Shown here piece by piece: positions 1 through 10,490 of a stretch of DNA of 64,000 bases (position 1 is its first letter; the number at the start of each line of letters is the position of its first letter). Under the pieces are notes generated by a model. It was not told the origin of the DNA. It worked only from the letters and a program-made list of their open reading frames with translations, and did not search any database. Origin of the DNA: Yponomeuta sedellus (Eukaryota > Arthropoda > Insecta > Lepidoptera > Yponomeutidae); the NCBI GenBank assembly GCA_934045075.1, contig OW203723.1:5243913-5307912 (forward strand), written 5' to 3'. The translations under genes were made by a program, and so were the position numbers.

Positions 1-1150
1 TAATTCGAACGCTATTTTGTTAATAGAGTCGACAAAAATGTCGATATGTTGGACCTCGGCAATGAAATCGTTGAGAAGTACAATTTGTGATTATTTGAAA
101 ATTTTTGTTTATCAATTACTTTACCTCCTTCTGATGCTAGCGGGAGGTGACCGAGACTATCGAGATCTATAGAAGACTAATGGCTTTACTTACAAAGAAC
201 ACAATTCCACTAAAATAATATTAGAGATAGATGTTCATCATTCAATCACGCAATAACAGCTACACGGATTTACATGAATCTTGGCGTATATATAGACAAA
301 AATCTGAATTGCAATATAAGCTGGCGTTTGCGGGGTCAGCTAGTAGGTATGTAATAATCAAGTGGTGATTATGACGTATAATTTGTACTTTACTAAATTA
401 CCATCCTTTACTATTAAGATAGCAAAGATTTCGACAGTGACCCCGTCACTAGCTCTCGGTTGTAAATAAAATAGCTGGAAAAAATACTTTACTGATATCA
501 AAATCTGAAAATTTTGCTTAGGTTGGAGATCACCGTTAAAATGCATTGTGTTTATAACACACACACAGAAGACTCCAGAGAAAAAGACAAACTTGTCACT
601 TTTTTCGAAACTAATCTGTGAATGCAGTTTTGTAGGGAATTTCCGTTACTCTAAAATAGTAAACCGAACAGGGTAAAAAACAAATTAGTCTCCGAGTTGA
701 CGCTTAAAAATCGCATACAGGGAAAAAGTGGTATAAGTCAAACTTTCAAAATGCAATATCTCCAAATGTTTGTTGCTTGACTAGTTTGTCTTTTTCCCTG
801 GGGTCTTAAACTGTTCTTATTCGCTAAAGTTGTATTTGATGAAAATAGTCATGCATCGTAGCAATTAATCGATGTAGACGCGTCGCCAACCAAAAAAAAA
901 CATGAGCAATCAAACAATTTTCATCCCAAAAGCAAACCGTATCAAGGTCGCGTTCAGCTTGCGTTGCCAATTTTATTATAAGACGACGGATCTCTGCATA
1001 GGCCTGGCAATCTACGACCCATTGTTACAGGCTATGACACAGCGCGACCAAACATAAACGTAAGTCACGGCGCGGCGCATGAACTGACTCCAATGCGCGT
1101 TTTATTTGCAGTTCATGCTGGCCTTTGCATCAACGTAATGAGATGACGAA
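1..1150. other. Intron sequence, no recognised element
   Basis: AT-rich sequence with short random open frames only. Around 1000-1100 base composition rises (gcgcgacc, ggcgcggcgc) without a recognisable gene. Confidence 0.5.
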
Positions 1151-1306
1151 ATCTGTGGCGCAATGGCATCTGCCTACCATGCGAGATGTCCCGGGTACGA
1201 ACCGCGGCTGGGGTCAAAAACCCCAGGTCTTGGATGTTTACATGTTTGTGATGTCGACACATTGTACCCTAGAGTGGGTCCAGAATGCATGTAAATGTAA
1301 TGTTAT
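1151..1306 (+). repeat. tRNA-like SINE (family C) fragment
   Basis: Begins tctgtggcgcaatggc, an A-box-like motif, followed by a degenerate B-box (ggtacgaaccg), then cttggatgtttacatg, tttgtgatgt and a region ending in taaatgtaatg. The same order is found at 31296-31495 and, without the head, at 55430-55550. Pol III-type SINE; the mobilising LINE was not identified. Confidence 0.7.
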
Positions 1307-1360
1307 CTATACAAAGCGTCCAGCGGCATCTTCACTCACACTAGATGTCTGAAGAGACCA

Positions 1361-1472
1361 CTCGCACTGCCGAGTGTTAATAATCCCCTCAAGGACTCGC
1401 ACTGCCGAGTGCTAATAATCCCCTCAAGGAGTAATGCTCATACAAACGTAGAAACCAAACTACGTTTGTATG
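1361..1472. repeat. 35-bp tandem duplication followed by a 13-bp-arm hairpin
   Basis: Units 1361-1395 and 1396-1430 (ctcgcactgccgagtg..., ending cctcaagga) differ at one base. Then catacaaacgtag (1439-1451) pairs perfectly with ctacgtttgtatg (1460-1472) around an 8-nt loop. The flanking cccctcaagg / ccttgaaggg can extend the pairing. Confidence 0.8.
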
Positions 1473-1570
1473 GGAATTGCCCCTTGAAGGGCCGCATTAG
1501 GTGTGTAATCTGTGTAAGAATTATTTCGAGTGCGCAACAAATGACTATCTAACAACAGAATAAGTAACCG

Positions 1571-1849
1571 TGTAACGGTGCAAACCTCTTCACACCATTT
1601 TTATTTCTTTTCTATCTATCATTTTCAAATATTTAAATTGTGTACGTCACACATACTTCGATTTCGCTCATTTTTCATCACTACTACTTTACCCTTTGAC
1701 CAGATCTAACTTTTTTACCTGCTTCTTCGTTTATCCCTTTTTATCCAGTTTTCTGTTTTATTAAAATATTATTCTAAATCTACAAATAAAACCACACCTG
1801 AAGTCGTTCCAGAGTTTATTTATTATTATAAAAGTTATACAACGTTACA
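1571..1849 (+). mobile_element. Solo LTR of a Ty3/gypsy-like retrotransposon
   Basis: The 279-bp segment starts TGTAACGGTGC and ends AACGTTACA, so it has TGTAAC...GTTACA termini. It is flanked on both sides by ACCG (1567-1570 and 1850-1853), a 4-bp target duplication typical of this class. An AATAAA lies in the right third (ctacaaataaaacc). Related sequence occurs on the minus strand at 44895-45155 (same TGTAACGG terminus) and at 62129-62330, where the LTR end abuts a primer binding site. No internal coding region is next to this copy. Confidence 0.8.
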
Positions 1850-1853
1850 ACCG

Positions 1854-3622
1854 ATCAGTTGATCCTATACGTTGACTTTTGTGTATCAAATAGTGGCATT
1901 TCCTAGTTATTTTAGAGATGACGTTGTAGAATTTAATATGTGTTTTTCTACAAGCCTTCGGTATTTTTACACCTCTTCACTGTAAGAACACCTTGTAACG
2001 TAATGTTTACATCTGATGTCATACGCTCGAATTAAGGTCTGAACACATTACAATAGGCCGGGGCCGTGCCGTCGGTGCCGTCGAGGATGACGGCGGCGGC
2101 GGCGGCGGCGCCCGGACAATAAAATGAAAAAAAAAACAATTGATAAAAAATAAAAACTTTCTTACCCTTTTTAACTAATGCATGTTGTGGTTATTTTTTA
2201 ATATTAAGTTATTATTTATATTATTTTTGCGTAACTCTTGTTGATGATCCTTAATAAAATTTAAAATAAAAGAACTTGGCCTGGTCCCAAACTAGGATAC
2301 CATGGGCTCTAGTAATCAGGCAAGGACATCATAAATATGAAAATAATCAGACTGACCACTGATACAAGTGTACGTGGTCCCTCAGACAAAGACAAATAAG
2401 ACAAAAAACATATCGGAAACTTTTCAACGTTGTAAAATAACCCTTATTTTGTTTTGTATCATTGGGCACGGCCCTGTGTAATGTGGATGAACCTTTACAA
2501 AGGCGAAGCAATGGGCGCCTTCCATCACAAGCCGAATACAGTCATACCTAAATAACTTGATACACACAAACGGTTTTGATAAAGATTCTGAAAGTAGAGA
2601 CTCTTGAAATGAAGAAAAGTTTTACGTTGCGAAGAAAGAATTGGCGAAAGAGAACTTAGTATTTGCATAGCAGATCTACTTAAATTTTTGTCGTAACATA
2701 AATTTCTTTACAATCTATTAATAAGAAAATGTTTATTCATTCCCTCATTTATTCAAAATGCGTTTTTTTGATTGAAACGAATAACAAAGTTATTTTACAT
2801 GATTTAACTCAATTATATTAAAGGCGACTTTGCGGCCAACATGTAAAGGTAGATGAGCTGTCGACTACACATACTCTAATTCAATTCGCTCCACTCTATT
2901 ATTGGAACTAATGAGATGGCGGAACTAACTCGGTTGAGTGGCGAGGTATCCTGTCTGTATTTCAGAAGTTATAGCTTATGATGAATACCACAGAAGGACT
3001 AATTGTGCTATTTATAAAAACACGACTTTGTATATGACATTTTGTTTTTGTAACTACATACATTGTATCTTAAGTGTATAATTTTAACTTTGATTGTTTC
3101 GGATGTTAACTTCGACCTTTTCGGATTTTCATTGACATTTATAATTGTAATGCATTAGGTACTTTGGACATGATTAGTTTGCCTATTTAGGTAGAGCACA
3201 CAGCAACTTCACTTTTTAAAAATTTATAACATCTTTAAGTACTTGTGACTCGCAGATAAATTAATTATGACAAGAATAAACAGACTCAGGCCACAAGATC
3301 AAAACTCAACAGGTTGAACGCAGTTCAAATAATGTAAGGTAACTTTAGCACGGACTATTGAAATTGCATATGGGTGTGCAATGGATTTATAAGAAATCGT
3401 GTTTTATAAACAAAACTGTAACAGCGTTACCTATAAAAAGACACAACTACAAAAACACTTTTTAACGCTTACTAAAATAATCTGTGGTGGTGATTTTCCA
3501 AGGAAAAGGCGTAATCACAGATTAAATAAATAGACTAGAAATGCTTTATAGGAATCGTGTTTCTATAAATGAAGTCGCAAACGTTTAGGCTCCCATTTAT
3601 GTAAGGTTAGTCGCGTAAGGAG
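1854..3622. other. Intron sequence with no recognised element apart from the GC patch
   Basis: AT-rich, no long frames. Around 2280-2340 ggtcccaaactaggatacc resembles a degraded SINE body, but boundaries cannot be set. Confidence 0.45.
2055..2115. repeat. GC-rich patch with (GGC)n
   Basis: A short island, ggccggggccgtgcc through a (ggc)7-like run at 2091-2111, in very AT-rich DNA. On the minus strand one frame is open for about 23 codons (Ala-rich, then VILDGTDGTAPAY), but no splice acceptor AG precedes it, so it is not called an exon. Confidence 0.5.
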
Positions 3623-3626
3623 GTAC

Positions 3627-3903
3627 AGTACTACACATCATAGAAGTCCCTTCGGGAATCTACGTTCGCGCAGACTAGGAAGAAGTGTAACCAAAGTACC
3701 CGAAGCTATAATTACATTCAACATGATCTTTAACCGATACGGTTAAGGTGCAGAATTGATTGCCGCAGTAGCGCTACCTATTTCGCTCACGCTAATATTG
3801 CCAAACTAATAGTCACCTGCATCTGGTCGATCAACTTGTCGCACATCCAAAATTTGGTCATCTGAGCAGGTACATCCGCGAGACTTATTTCTTGTGTAGC
3901 ATT
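3627..3903 (+). mobile_element. TIR element 'AGTRCTACACA', copy 1 (internal deletion)
   Basis: Starts AGTACTACACATCAT and ends CTTGTGTAGCATT, flanked by GTAC on each side (3623-3626, 3904-3907). The body (gtcccttcgggaatctacg, gaagaagtgtaac, atctttaaccgatacgg) is shared with 45768-46111 (opposite strand) and 63276-63615. This copy lacks about 70 bp of the right-central part (catttta...caatagc...) present in the other two. Non-autonomous; no coding capacity. Confidence 0.85.
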
Positions 3904-3906
3904 GTA

Positions 3907-4113
3907 CAGTCTGTTAGCTTTTAGAATATACCTCGGGCTCTAGAGTAGACTTCTGTTTTCGCCGAAAGCACACGAGTGTGCTTACGTCCTGCTCTGTATA
4001 AAACATTTTTTCAGTATTTGGAAAAGTTATGTGCCATATTAGTTCCGATATTTCTATTACGCAAATATATCTGATTCTAAACGATAGTAGCCGAGGTATA
4101 TTCTAAAAGACTG
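3907..4113 (+). mobile_element. TA-flanked MITE (Tc1/mariner-like), copy A
   Basis: TIR CAGTCTGTTAGCTTTTAG... continuing to tacctcgg, mirrored at the right end (ccgaggtatattctaaaag...actg; the inner ctaac is deleted). TA on both sides (3905-3906, 4114-4115). It abuts the previous element. The same element lies in the opposite orientation at 4865-5094. Confidence 0.75.
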
Positions 4114-4115
4114 TA

Positions 4116-4862
4116 TTAAAAGTTGATATTTTCTCCCGGTTGTTTTTCTATTCAGGAATTCATTGAATCTTTCTACAGGAATTTTAATATAATACAGTCC
4201 GATCACAATATTTCCTTCTACGAGTATATATGCTAGTGCTAGTATGGACAACAAATATGACGTCAAACTGTTTTGGTGTGTGGAAAGAAAAACTTGCAAG
4301 CATAAATGACCGAAATTTTTAGTTTTCGTGGCGAAACATTTTTAGAAAGCTGTGCTCTTGCGTCTTATTGGCGCGTTATCACTTCCCTAATTCGCCAGGA
4401 TTAATTTGTTTGGCCACTGTCCTTCTAGGGGAAATTATTTTGTAATTATTAAAGCTTTGGTGGATTAGCTGGAAAGGATGGGCGTAAATAGACGCGCTGA
4501 TTTAATGAGTGCTGGGGGTATTTGTGACTTGTGGCGCTTAATATGAAAGGGTTGTGAAGTTAGTCGACTCTGTTGGTGGTCTAGCTACGTGTTCAGCCAA
4601 CAGGAAGGAGTCACCGGATTAGTTCCCAGGGGACCCTTGATGGTACGTACTGCATACTTTTGACAAATATGGTCTGTACTGGCATTAGATAATTAATAAT
4701 ATGAATTACGGTCATTTTAAACATGCGTTTATTTGATCTGTGGCTACGTTTTTTTCTTGTAAAATCTCCACCACGATTATTTCTGTCAACGTTTATAGAT
4801 GTTTTAAGGAATTATGTTCTTTATAATAGACAGACAGGCCGTTAGTTTTTAATAGACAATGG
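4116..4862. other. Intron sequence between two MITE copies, nothing recognised
   Basis: No repeats or credible frames seen. The segment is bounded by two inverted copies of the same MITE. Confidence 0.5.
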
Positions 4863-4864
4863 TA

Positions 4865-5094
4865 TAGTTTGTTAGCTTTTAGAATATACCTCGGCTACTA
4901 TCGAATAGAATCGGATATATTCGTGTTATAGAAATGTGTATCGGAACTAATATGACACATAATTAAATAAACTTAAATAAACCTCACAATAAAAGTTTTA
5001 TACAGAGCAGGAAGTAGTATTACACTCGTGTGCTTTCGGCGAAAACCGAAGCCTACTCTAGAGCCCGAGGTATATTCTAAAAGCTAACAGACTA
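4865..5094 (-). mobile_element. TA-flanked MITE (Tc1/mariner-like), copy B
   Basis: TIR TAGTTTGTTAGCTTTTAG / mirrored CTAAAAGCTAACAGACTA with TA duplications (4863-4864, 5095-5096). Inside, cactcgtgtgctttcggcg and ttatacagagcagga match copy A in reverse orientation. This copy carries an extra ~30-bp AT-rich piece. Confidence 0.8.
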
Positions 5095-5096
5095 TA

Positions 5097-6430
5097 TAAT
5101 TTTCCTGGGGGCTCTTCCGTTCGTGATAAAAGCGACTAAAAACATGAAACCAGGCAATTCAGGCAAACCCCAATAGTTAACATAACATTTCACGGCACTA
5201 GCACTAACTATTGATGATTTACCGTGCCGGGCGTATGGCAATAGGCCCAGGCCCGAGTGCTATTGCTACAAAAGCGCGCCACTGCACTGTGCATTTTACT
5301 GAGCGAGACGAGACGACTAGACTAGTAAGCTAGCGCGGCTCGTGCAATACGTTAGTGTAACATTCCTACCCGGGCATATTGGCAATATTCCCGCGCACGG
5401 CACATCAATTAGCACCATCACAAACAAACTCGGAAGTAGTTGTAACTTTTTTTTATAAGATAACTTACGATAACGGCCAGTCTCAATTACAATGCAATTA
5501 CATTATAAAAAGACAATAATAAATAATGTATCCGCAGGTCCTTTGCGAATACCTACGTACATGAAGGTATTAAATACCAGAACCATAAGAGGTTGACGGA
5601 AAAGATTATACCATGTAAATGGCTTAATGATGTAATGGGCGATCGCTCGTAAGCAGTTTTATTATACTGTCAACCGATGTTATCGCCAGTAAGGATAATA
5701 ATTTGGTATGCAAATGTTTAATGTATTTAACACGGTTTAGCGCGGTTCTTGTTTATCTGAGCCCACTAACGCCTATGTACGAAATCATGTGTGAAGTTTT
5801 AGGTATGCTTTATCGCAAACCAAGTTAGATAGCGGTAGTAAACAAAATGATAGCAGATTATGCATAGATAGCGCGGCTGACCGTTGAATATATGCGATGA
5901 GATATCTGCTAGCACAGTATAGCCGAAATAATTATGTAGAATTAAAGGCTATATTAAAGGCATATATTAAAGACTGGTTCATCTCGTTATAAAAACTTGA
6001 TAATATTTTAATGAGCTGGTTTGTAAAACCTATTAAATCGACAGGTCGATCCTCTTAATATTCTGTGATAAGTACCAATATTACGCGTAACAATTCCTGA
6101 ACGATTCCATCTAACTGTCAAATTCCAGACTAATTGCTTTAATTCAATACAAATTGCCAGGATTTGCTGCTCACAATTAGGTTCAAACTCAGGTCTCAAC
6201 TCTTTGTGGAGAAGTTCCCAATTAATTTAGACATTTGTAATTATTCGTAATAATGACGATACAGAACATCTCCATCCACATGCAAAGTGTGGTTAAATAA
6301 ACGCAAAACACGAAAATTATATTTAGAAAAAAATCACGTCTTCGATATCAACATTTATTCAATAAAAAGTTAAATACATTGTGGTTCGTTGTTTTTACCG
6401 GGGTGCTTTAAGGTGTCTCAGGACTGAGTA
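5097..6430. other. Intron sequence with a CpG-rich patch at 5200-5425
   Basis: The patch has loosely inverted ends (accgtgccgggcgtatgg versus gggcatattggcaatattc...gcacggca) and may be a decayed TIR element. Right of it, 5430-6430, nothing was recognised. Confidence 0.4.
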
Positions 6431-6719
6431 TTCCGGTCGCCCGTGGCCTAGTGGCACCGAGTGATTGGACGGGTGACCATCCCGTGACTACTGCTTGTGG
6501 CATTTTTTCCGAGCGCCTCCGTGCTTCGCAAGGCACGTTAAGCCGTTGGTGCCGGTTGTCACGTAGGCGGCTTAATAACTTCTGACAGTAAGGCCCGCCA
6601 CTGTCTTACATTCCTCCACCAACCCGGAATTGGCCCCGGTAGAGGAGTAGGGCCTAACCTTCCGCGATGCAGGAAGAGACCCGTGACCCAACAGTGAAGA
6701 CATAAAAAGGGTTGATATC
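6431..6719 (+). repeat. 5S-derived SINE, copy 1
   Basis: Order of blocks: cccgtggcctagtgg, a 5S box-C-like stretch (gacgggtgaccatcccg), ttccgagcgcctccgtgc, gcaaggcacgttaagccg, ttctgacagtaaggcccg, ccaacccggaattggcc, gatgcaggaagagaccc and a tail ending gggttgatatc. It lacks the box A part (aagcaacaacaggcgcgg) seen in copies at 14970, 21052 and 53513. Confidence 0.8.
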
Positions 6720-7550
6720 ATATAAACTCACGCCTGTATCCCGGGGGGTTAGGCAGAGGGCACGGTTTGCCACTTGCCACGATCCCGAGAAACCTCTTTC
6801 GCTTCATAACAATCATAAGTCGCATGATGTATCAGATTATTTCAAATGCAATCCTTGAATAAAATCAATGGCGATTTATCATTTTCTGATCTTTACTGTT
6901 TATCTATAGAAGTATATTGTGTGAGTAATATTGCAAGTAGCAGTGTGTCTGATACGATAAGACGCATTATCGGTCTCCATATCGTAACAATACACAGGGC
7001 TTATCTTCTTAATACCATTTCGTAAACAATGAAATAGTCTGTTCCATTAGTACACATTTTGTCGAAATGAAAATTATTTCACCAATTCCACCATTAGTTG
7101 GGTGTCAGGGTTCCGTAATCAAAGGGCGCCAAATGGATAATATTACTATACCTTGGACGTCTGTGTCTTCTCGCCTAAAAGCTGTTTTTCTTGAACTGTA
7201 ATAAGTTTTAGTTGCCAGTTTGTGCTATTACGGCAAATGGACCAACATGTAACAAAGATTAAATAAAAAGGGGTGTCTTCATACACGAAAAGTTTTAGGA
7301 TATTATTAAGTACATTTTTTTTTTTTATTTGTAAGGTCGTAATTTTTTTAACAGTTTTGTGAATCAATCTGTGACATGTATTATTTTGTATCTTAATTAC
7401 TTACGTAAATGTCCATATATTATATGGTACTCGGTCTGGTATAAAAACATTTTATTTAATTCCAAAACGATAACAAATATATGATAATAACAATAACTTC
7501 CAAACAACACAAACACTTTACATCGACCCAAACTACGATTGTAGGATTGT
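6720..7550. other. Intron sequence, mostly unrecognised
   Basis: Contains a scrap of the 'gggttccgt' element near 7105-7130 (cagggttccgtaatcaaa) and several A/T runs. No gene. Confidence 0.45.
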
Positions 7551-7555
7551 ATATA

Positions 7556-7610
7556 AATTTGAAAACGGTGCCCTTCTAGTATACTACTAGAAGGGCACCG
7601 TTTTCAAATT
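7556..7610. repeat. Perfect 26-bp-arm hairpin
   Basis: Left arm aatttgaaaacggtgccc..., right arm ...gggcaccgttttcaaatt, pairing without mismatch around a 3-nt loop (tac, 7582-7584). It could form a stable stem-loop or be a relic of an inverted-repeat insertion. Confidence 0.85.
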
Positions 7611-7993
7611 AACAAATTAACCGATCACCTGTAAGTCGGCTAAGGGTCTAGATGTGACGTATTATAAATGATATTACATTTAACGTAGTAAGGAACCCTT
7701 TGGTGCGCGAGTTCTACTTGTACATTACCGGTTTTTATTTTTTATATTTAGTGCCTAAAAGGTATCTTAAACTTAAAGGTCATATGAAAGGGTTCCAAAT
7801 TGTCGTTTTATAGCGTGTCGACAATCAGGAGTTTAATTTAAATTTTGGTCTAATTCGGTTTCAGCTTGTTTAAGCTCTAATTTGAACAATTCGTTGCTCA
7901 GGTAGCGTCCTACATTAGCAGAAAATTTCATAGAGAATCATTCAGATAAATAGAGCCTGTCCAGATATTGTGAAAAGCTTTGACGTTCATTAA
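7611..7993. other. Intron sequence with a fragment of the 'cggaaccct' repeat
   Basis: 7690-7750 (aaggaaccctttggtgcg, cgag, accggttttt) is a degraded 3' end of the element described at 9115-9637. The rest is unrecognised. Confidence 0.45.
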
Positions 7994-8008
7994 ATAAATA
8001 TTTTGTTT

Positions 8009-8242
8009 AAAAACCTATTTAGAGGCTAAAAATTTCACCCATGTCGGGATTCGAACCCGTGACCTCTGGCTATCCGTGCCAGCGCTCTTTCCAACTGAGC
8101 TTATGGGCGACTCAGTTGGAAAGAGCGCTGGCACGGATAGCCAGAGGTCACGGATTCGATTCCCGGCACGAGTGGAATTTTTAGCCTATAAAAAAGTTTT
8201 TAAATTGTCCTTAGCACGGGTTAGTGCATTAAAAATAATAAT
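8009..8242 (+). mobile_element. Fold-back copy of the tRNA-like SINE B, with 15-bp target duplication
   Basis: ATAAATATTTTGTTT occurs at 7994-8008 and again at 8243-8257, bounding one insertion. The insert is an inverted duplicate. The left arm (minus sense) runs from aaaacctatttagagg to the tRNA-like region and 'atgggcgactc'. The right arm (plus sense) restarts at cagttggaaagagcgctgg and continues to the normal SINE tail ccttagcacgggttagtg. The arms share ~100 bp, including the B-box ggttcgaatcc-like site (mutated). The left arm ends at the internal point taaaaacctattt, not at the SINE tail. See also 30711 and 46534. Confidence 0.88.
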
Positions 8243-8807
8243 ATAAATATTTTGTTTTTATAGTGATGATTTTTTTCTTGACTTATTAAAGAACTCTGTG
8301 TGTTAATTGAAACTGAAACGTTAAGTAATTGAAACGTTAAGAACTATCAGCTATTTAACCCAAGACCTTAATTAGCGTCCTAGCCGATGGCGATTCCTAA
8401 TAACAGCTTATGAATGTACAAGCCAGGCGAAGCTAAATAAAGGCAAATGACTCATGTCAACCGAGCGAGTAGCCCGACTTAAACCTAAAATAAACAACAA
8501 GTACCGACTGACAAACAGACGGGCTAGTCATATTAGTATGTAGGAAATGTCACGCTGGACCGAGCTAGTCGAAAACCTGCGCGCGCGCAGCTAATATAAA
8601 TCGATGCGCGAGCGTTTTAATGCTGGCCACGTTAGTTGCGCCCCCGGATGCAACCATTAACATGAGTGTTGTTCTAATGTAATTAAATTTTCGCCTTTGA
8701 TCTTCGGCGTTTTGTATTTGTGGTTCATTAAATTCCAATTTGCTTTTACATTTAGCTAGTGATTTCTCACGAATCATCATTTAAAGAGTATAATATATAG
8801 TAAATAA

Positions 8808-8820
8808 CTACTTAAAATTT

Positions 8821-8901
<81 letters not shown>

Positions 8902-8921
8902 TATAGTAAAATTTTAAGTAG
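8808..8921. repeat. (TA)n microsatellite enclosed by a perfect 21-bp inverted repeat
   Basis: ctacttaaaattttactat (from 8808) and its exact mirror atagtaaaattttaagtag (to 8921) flank about 37 TA units. The whole could form one long hairpin or cruciform. Confidence 0.9.
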
Positions 8922-8922
8922 C

Positions 8923-8979
8923 AGTGGAATAGAATTATTAATAAATAGGTAGTGACAGTAAGAAATGTTCTATTCCACT
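8923..8979. repeat. 12-bp inverted repeat
   Basis: agtggaatagaa (8923-8934) and ttctattccact (8968-8979) with a 33-bp spacer, next to the (TA)n hairpin. Possibly ends of a tiny element. Confidence 0.6.
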
Positions 8980-9114
8980 ATTCCAAAGCCAGCTATACAA
9001 AACGATGTAGATACAATCATCGTTCTGGTGAATACCGATGCAAAGGATTTCCCCGCCGGAGCGCTGCTAGTATGATCGGGATCTTTTGGGTCGGGGTGTT
9101 CGTGATGTATTTTT

Positions 9115-9637
9115 AGGGTTCCGTACCTCAAAAGGAAAAAACGGAACCCTTATAGGATCACTTTGTTGTCCGTCTGTCCGTCCGTCCGTCCGTCTGTCAA
9201 GACCCTTTTTCTCAGGAACGCGTGGAGGTATGAAGCTGAAATTTATATCAATTACTCAGGTCTACTGTCCCTTGAAGCTGTGAAAAAATCAAACTTCTAA
9301 GCCAACGCAATCAAAAGATACAGCCGTTTATGCCGCAAATTTTCGACACTTGCAAGGGAATCAAAACCTACAGGGTGCTTCCCGTGAACTCAGAATCTTG
9401 AAATTTGGTACGAAGCAACGTCTTATAGCATAGATAAAGGAAAAATTACGAAAACCATAAATTTTTAGTTACATCACATAATATATTATTTTTTAATAAT
9501 TTTAAACTTACTACCCATTTCCTCATAAACGCGTAGAGGTATTAAATTGAAATTCATACCAAATACTCAGGTCTATAATACAGGTTTGTACGGAACCCTC
9601 GGTGCGCGAGTCTGACTCGCACTTGGCCGGTTTTTTT
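9115..9637 (+). repeat. Lepidopteran interspersed repeat 'agggttccgta...cacttggccgg' (family D), near complete
   Basis: Starts agggttccgtacctcaaaag, then aaacggaaccctt, a (tccg)n tract, a diverged ~400-bp body (gcttcccgtgaactcag, ggaacgcgtggaggtatg) and the end ggaaccctcggtgcgcgag, gactcgcacttggccggttt. I know this signature from lepidopteran genomes but cannot assign a superfamily from sequence. Other pieces: 7690, 16321, 48060-48480 (reverse), 63110-63275. Confidence 0.75.
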
Positions 9638-9669
9638 ATATTTATGATCTGTTTTTATAACCTTTTTGT

Positions 9670-9990
9670 GCTTATATTCTTTTTTAATGCACTAACCCGT
9701 GCTAAGGACAATTTTTAAAAAACCTATTCAGTCCGTGTCACGCTCTTCCAACTGAGCTAATGGGGCTCGAGGTTACAAGTGATGCAAATTACTTCAGCCA
9801 GATGTCGCTGCCTGTACGTAATACAGAGAGTATTGTAAAGAGGTTCGAAATTTCACTGATACCGGTGAGTCGCCCATTAGCTCAGTTGGAAGAGCGCTGG
9901 CACGGATAGCCAGAGGTCGCGGGTTCGTATCCCGGATGGCTGGAGTTTTTAGCCTCTAAATAGGTTTTTTAAAAACCTTTTTGTGTTTTT
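9670..9990. repeat. SINE B: reverse fragment followed by a forward copy
   Basis: 9683-9770 is a reverse tail plus partial core (aatgcactaacccgtgctaa ... cttccaactgagctaatgg). 9771-9990 is forward: gccagatgtcgctgcctg, aagaggttcgaaatttcac, then tRNA-like cattagctcagttggaagag and gggttcgtatcccgg, ending ctctaaataggtttttt. It may be a decayed fold-back with a long unpaired centre. Confidence 0.7.
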
Positions 9991-10309
9991 TGCGCTCCTG
10001 TTTTATGAAAAAAAGTTATATCTAAGTGTTCTGATTCTGATCTGAAATGTGCCTCAAGTGGAAACAACTTATGTTTACTTTGGAAAGATATATGCTTGTT
10101 CACCACGTGACTTACAAACTAACATGCAAACACAAGTTGAGAACGACTCTGGTGGTCACTACGTGTTACTTGAAGGGTGGCTACTAAAGGAGTTACTTGA
10201 AGGGTGACTTCACTTAAATTTTATCAAAATATTTTATAATGGAATCCACGACGAATACACTCGCCAATTCTTACAAGCACTTTTAAAGGCTTGTATTTAT
10301 ATTTACTTT

Positions 10310-10490
10310 AAGGCTAAGCGCGCACGGGTTACGTGACTGTTTCGTCACTCTTATCAAGACGGTGGATATGTATGGAGATGCGCGTATGTTACGACGTGAC
10401 AACTGGGTGACATTTCGCGCATCTCCATACATATCTACGGAGTGACGAAACAGTCACGGTGACAAAAGTAACCCGTACGCGCTTAGTCTT
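10310..10490. mobile_element. Long-TIR MITE (181 bp)
   Basis: aaggctaagcgcgcacgggt and mirrored acccgtacgcgcttagtctt, with further inner pairing (gtgactgtttcgtcact / agtgacgaaacagtcac; atgtatggagatgcgcg / cgcgcatctccatacat). Nearly the whole element can fold. No clear target duplication. Confidence 0.8.

Noticed and set aside
1125..1352. Small plus-strand ORF
   Set aside because: It lies across a tRNA-like SINE copy.
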